Shown piece after piece: positions 5,217 through 6,568 of a stretch of 6,568 nt of DNA (positions are counted from its first letter, which is position 1; the number at the start of each line of letters is the position of its first letter). Position numbers and translations under genes: made by a program. The DNA comes from Puniceicoccales bacterium (lineage in GTDB: Bacteria; Verrucomicrobiota; Verrucomicrobiia; Opitutales; JAIRLG01). The notes beneath the pieces are model-generated. The model was given only the letters and a program-made list of their open reading frames with translations, was not told the DNA's origin and searched no databases. The stretch lies in NCBI GenBank assembly GCA_031255915.1, contig JAIRRP010000074.1, forward strand, positions 1 through 6,568, written 5' to 3'.

Positions 5217-5873
5217 TCAGCGTTTTTTTGCAAAGCGGTCGTAGATGTTCTTATTCCACTGTACGAAGAATGCCTCATTGGGTTCCCCGTTTTGCTTATA
5301 CAAAGGCACATTCGTTGGATAGGCAATGGGATTGGCCATTGGGGCTGGTAACACGACCAGCCGTGGATTATTTTTGGCCTCTAGGTACATATCAGCCAGT
5401 GTATGCATCTCTTGCCAAAGACGGTAATATTCGTCATTTTTTACTACAGGATGATAAGGAAGCGTCCAATCCTGCTTCTCATAAGTTCCATCCAACAGAC
5501 GCTCCATATCGATGGCTGGTCTGATCATGAAGACAAGTTCATAGGGGTCTATGGAGCTGATGGTAGTTCCGGTGGCCACGTATCTTGCGGATCGATCCAC
5601 ACTAAAATGTTTAGCGTAAGGCATGGAGAGGACTCCAGAGGCATTTGGGCTATTACTGATGTCGGCGAGACAAATGAACTCGAACATCAGGTCTACCAAA
5701 GACAGTCTTTCCCGTTCCGTAGTGGTATTAGGGAGAGCTTTTTTCAGAGAACTTATCTTGTCAGAGGATTCTTTGCGCAGAAGCGCAATGCCATCAGCCG
5801 GAAATTCAGCATAGCCCACGCTTATCATCGCCGTTCCAATGAACAGCAAACCTCTTGTGAGAAATTTCTTCAT
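5217..5873 (-). CDS. Exported protein of unknown function
   Basis: The 218-residue product begins with a clear Sec signal peptide: MKK, a hydrophobic core (LLFIGTAMISV), then GYA with likely cleavage before E23. It should therefore act in the periplasm or outside the cell. The mature part is soluble and acidic to neutral, rich in Tyr, Pro and Asn (for example IDPYELVFMIRPAIDMERLL and LPAPMANPIAYPTNVPLY), and ends FAKKR. It has no further membrane segment and only one mature cysteine, in EFICLAD. I recognise no family. The ATG at 5873 is chosen because the signal peptide begins there; the bases before it (CTCTTCT on the coding strand) contain no good ribosome binding site, so initiation may be weak or coupled to the upstream gene. 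It follows another probable exported-protein gene on the same strand after an 84-bp gap, with a probable terminator downstream. Confidence 0.8.
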   Translation of the reverse strand: MKKFLTRGLLFIGTAMISVGYAEFPADGIALLRKESSDKISSLKKALPNTTTERERLSLVDLMFEFICLADISNSPNASGVLSMPYAKHFSVDRSARYVATGTTISSIDPYELVFMIRPAIDMERLLDGTYEKQDWTLPYHPVVKNDEYYRLWQEMHTLADMYLEAKNNPRLVVLPAPMANPIAYPTNVPLYKQNGEPNEAFFVQWNKNIYDRFAKKR

Positions 5874-5957
5874 AGAAGAGATTTGCTGATGGTATTTCTC
5901 GATTAGTCAAGGGTATTAAGAATACATATTTCATTTGTATCGATGAGAACAACATTT

Positions 5958-6568
5958 TCAATATGGTGAGGGTGTGCTCATCTCTACATTAAATCCCGTA
6001 TTGAGGATAGTGACACATTTTAGAAGTTCCTGATTAAAGGCAGCTCCATTTATGTTGCCCGTGATGAATATCTGGTTCGTACCTCCTTTAAGGTATTGAC
6101 CTGTAACGTCGTCGGTTTTATTTCGAAAGAAATGACATGTCTTTTCTTGAGATGTTCTAGAATCTCGTACTGTGTATGCCGTTAAGCACTGGGCAGCCGC
6201 TAATCCCTCAAGAACAACAAGGTTACAACCCTCAGGAACAACGAAAAATTCCAATTTCCCGGTTTGATTCCAATCAGGTAATACAGCAGTACCCTCACGA
6301 ACTTCTTTGACAGAAGTTGACATGTCCTGAATTTTTGTCCACCAGGCCCCAGGCTCTATGGTGTGGCGCTGTGCGCAGCGCGTCAAAACTTCGCCCGGTA
6401 GAAGTTTTCTGATGGTTATCCGTTGCGAAAAATTTGGTTGTGCATAGGCGAGTGCCCGAATGATGTTGCATTTTTGCGTATCTGTAAGTTGATCTTTAAG
6501 CTCCTGTGGGTTAAAACTATACGGATTCGTAACTTGTGTTCCAAACGATGCCTGAAAAAGAGTCAGGC
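5958..6568 (-). CDS. Partial, probably exported protein of unknown function (C-terminal 202 residues)
   Basis: The reverse frame is open from the right edge to a TGA at 5958, giving about 202 residues. The gene continues outside the window, and an internal TTG at 6386 is not a credible start because similar-quality coding sequence lies upstream of it. The first visible residues, LTLFQASFGTQ, look like the end of a signal peptide, so only a short N-terminal part may be missing. Then come NPYSFNPQELKDQLTDTQKC, IIRALAYAQPNFSQRITIRK and a C-terminal part with beta-rich segments (LEFFVVPEGCNLVVLEG, QIFITGNING). Five cysteines are visible, which could form disulfides if exported. I recognise no family. 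It is upstream of, and probably co-transcribed with, the exported-protein gene at 5217-5873. Confidence 0.72.
   Translation of the reverse strand, partial: LTLFQASFGTQVTNPYSFNPQELKDQLTDTQKCNIIRALAYAQPNFSQRITIRKLLPGEVLTRCAQRHTIEPGAWWTKIQDMSTSVKEVREGTAVLPDWNQTGKLEFFVVPEGCNLVVLEGLAAAQCLTAYTVRDSRTSQEKTCHFFRNKTDDVTGQYLKGGTNQIFITGNINGAAFNQELLKCVTILNTGFNVEMSTPSPY

Noticed and set aside
5228..5906. Plus-strand open frames opposite the exported-protein gene
   Set aside because: They are antisense shadows of a gene with a clear signal peptide and sensible composition, and they lack ribosome binding sites.

Overview
This looks like a chromosomal stretch from a Verrucomicrobia/Opitutae-like or related PVC-group bacterium. 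That placement is an inference. It rests on the wording of the elongation factor P gene (arginine loop TQGRQAGF) and on a divergent membrane protein resembling the putative Na+/H+ antiporter family found in such genomes. No rRNA, tRNA, integrase or CRISPR array is visible.

Layout. (1) Positions 1-422, minus strand: the 5' part of a membrane protein gene that runs off the left edge. (2) Positions 423-888: a long intergenic region containing a compact, cloverleaf-like nested palindrome (512-618) and a weak terminator-like hairpin. (3) Positions 889-1446, plus strand: a complete efp gene (translation elongation factor P). (4) Positions 1493-3089, minus strand: a large, more AT-rich gene of unknown function. 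It converges on efp and appears to carry a one-base frameshift near its 5' end. (5) Positions 3090-3504: a non-coding region with a 12-bp perfect palindrome and an array of five exact-period 33-bp repeats ending about 55 bp before the next start codon. (6) Positions 3505-4827, plus strand: an AAA_14/DUF4143 ATPase with a PD-(D/E)XK-like C-terminal motif. (7) Positions 4828-5216: non-coding, holding a degenerate second copy of the last ~25 codons of efp (4987-5079). (8) Positions 5217-5873 and 5958-6568, minus strand: two probably co-transcribed genes for unrecognised, probably exported proteins; the second is cut by the right edge.

How it fits together. The housekeeping gene efp and the broken efp tail 3.5 kb downstream bracket the large unknown gene, the 33-bp array and the DUF4143 ATPase. 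Most differences between the two efp tails are synonymous, so the tails diverged while coding and the right-hand copy broke afterwards. This would suit an accessory segment inserted at, or recombined into, the 3' end of efp. No recombinase is present, so an old efp duplication remains possible. The ATPase with its repeat array, the cloverleaf element and the efp-tail bracketing are the parts most worth a second look.
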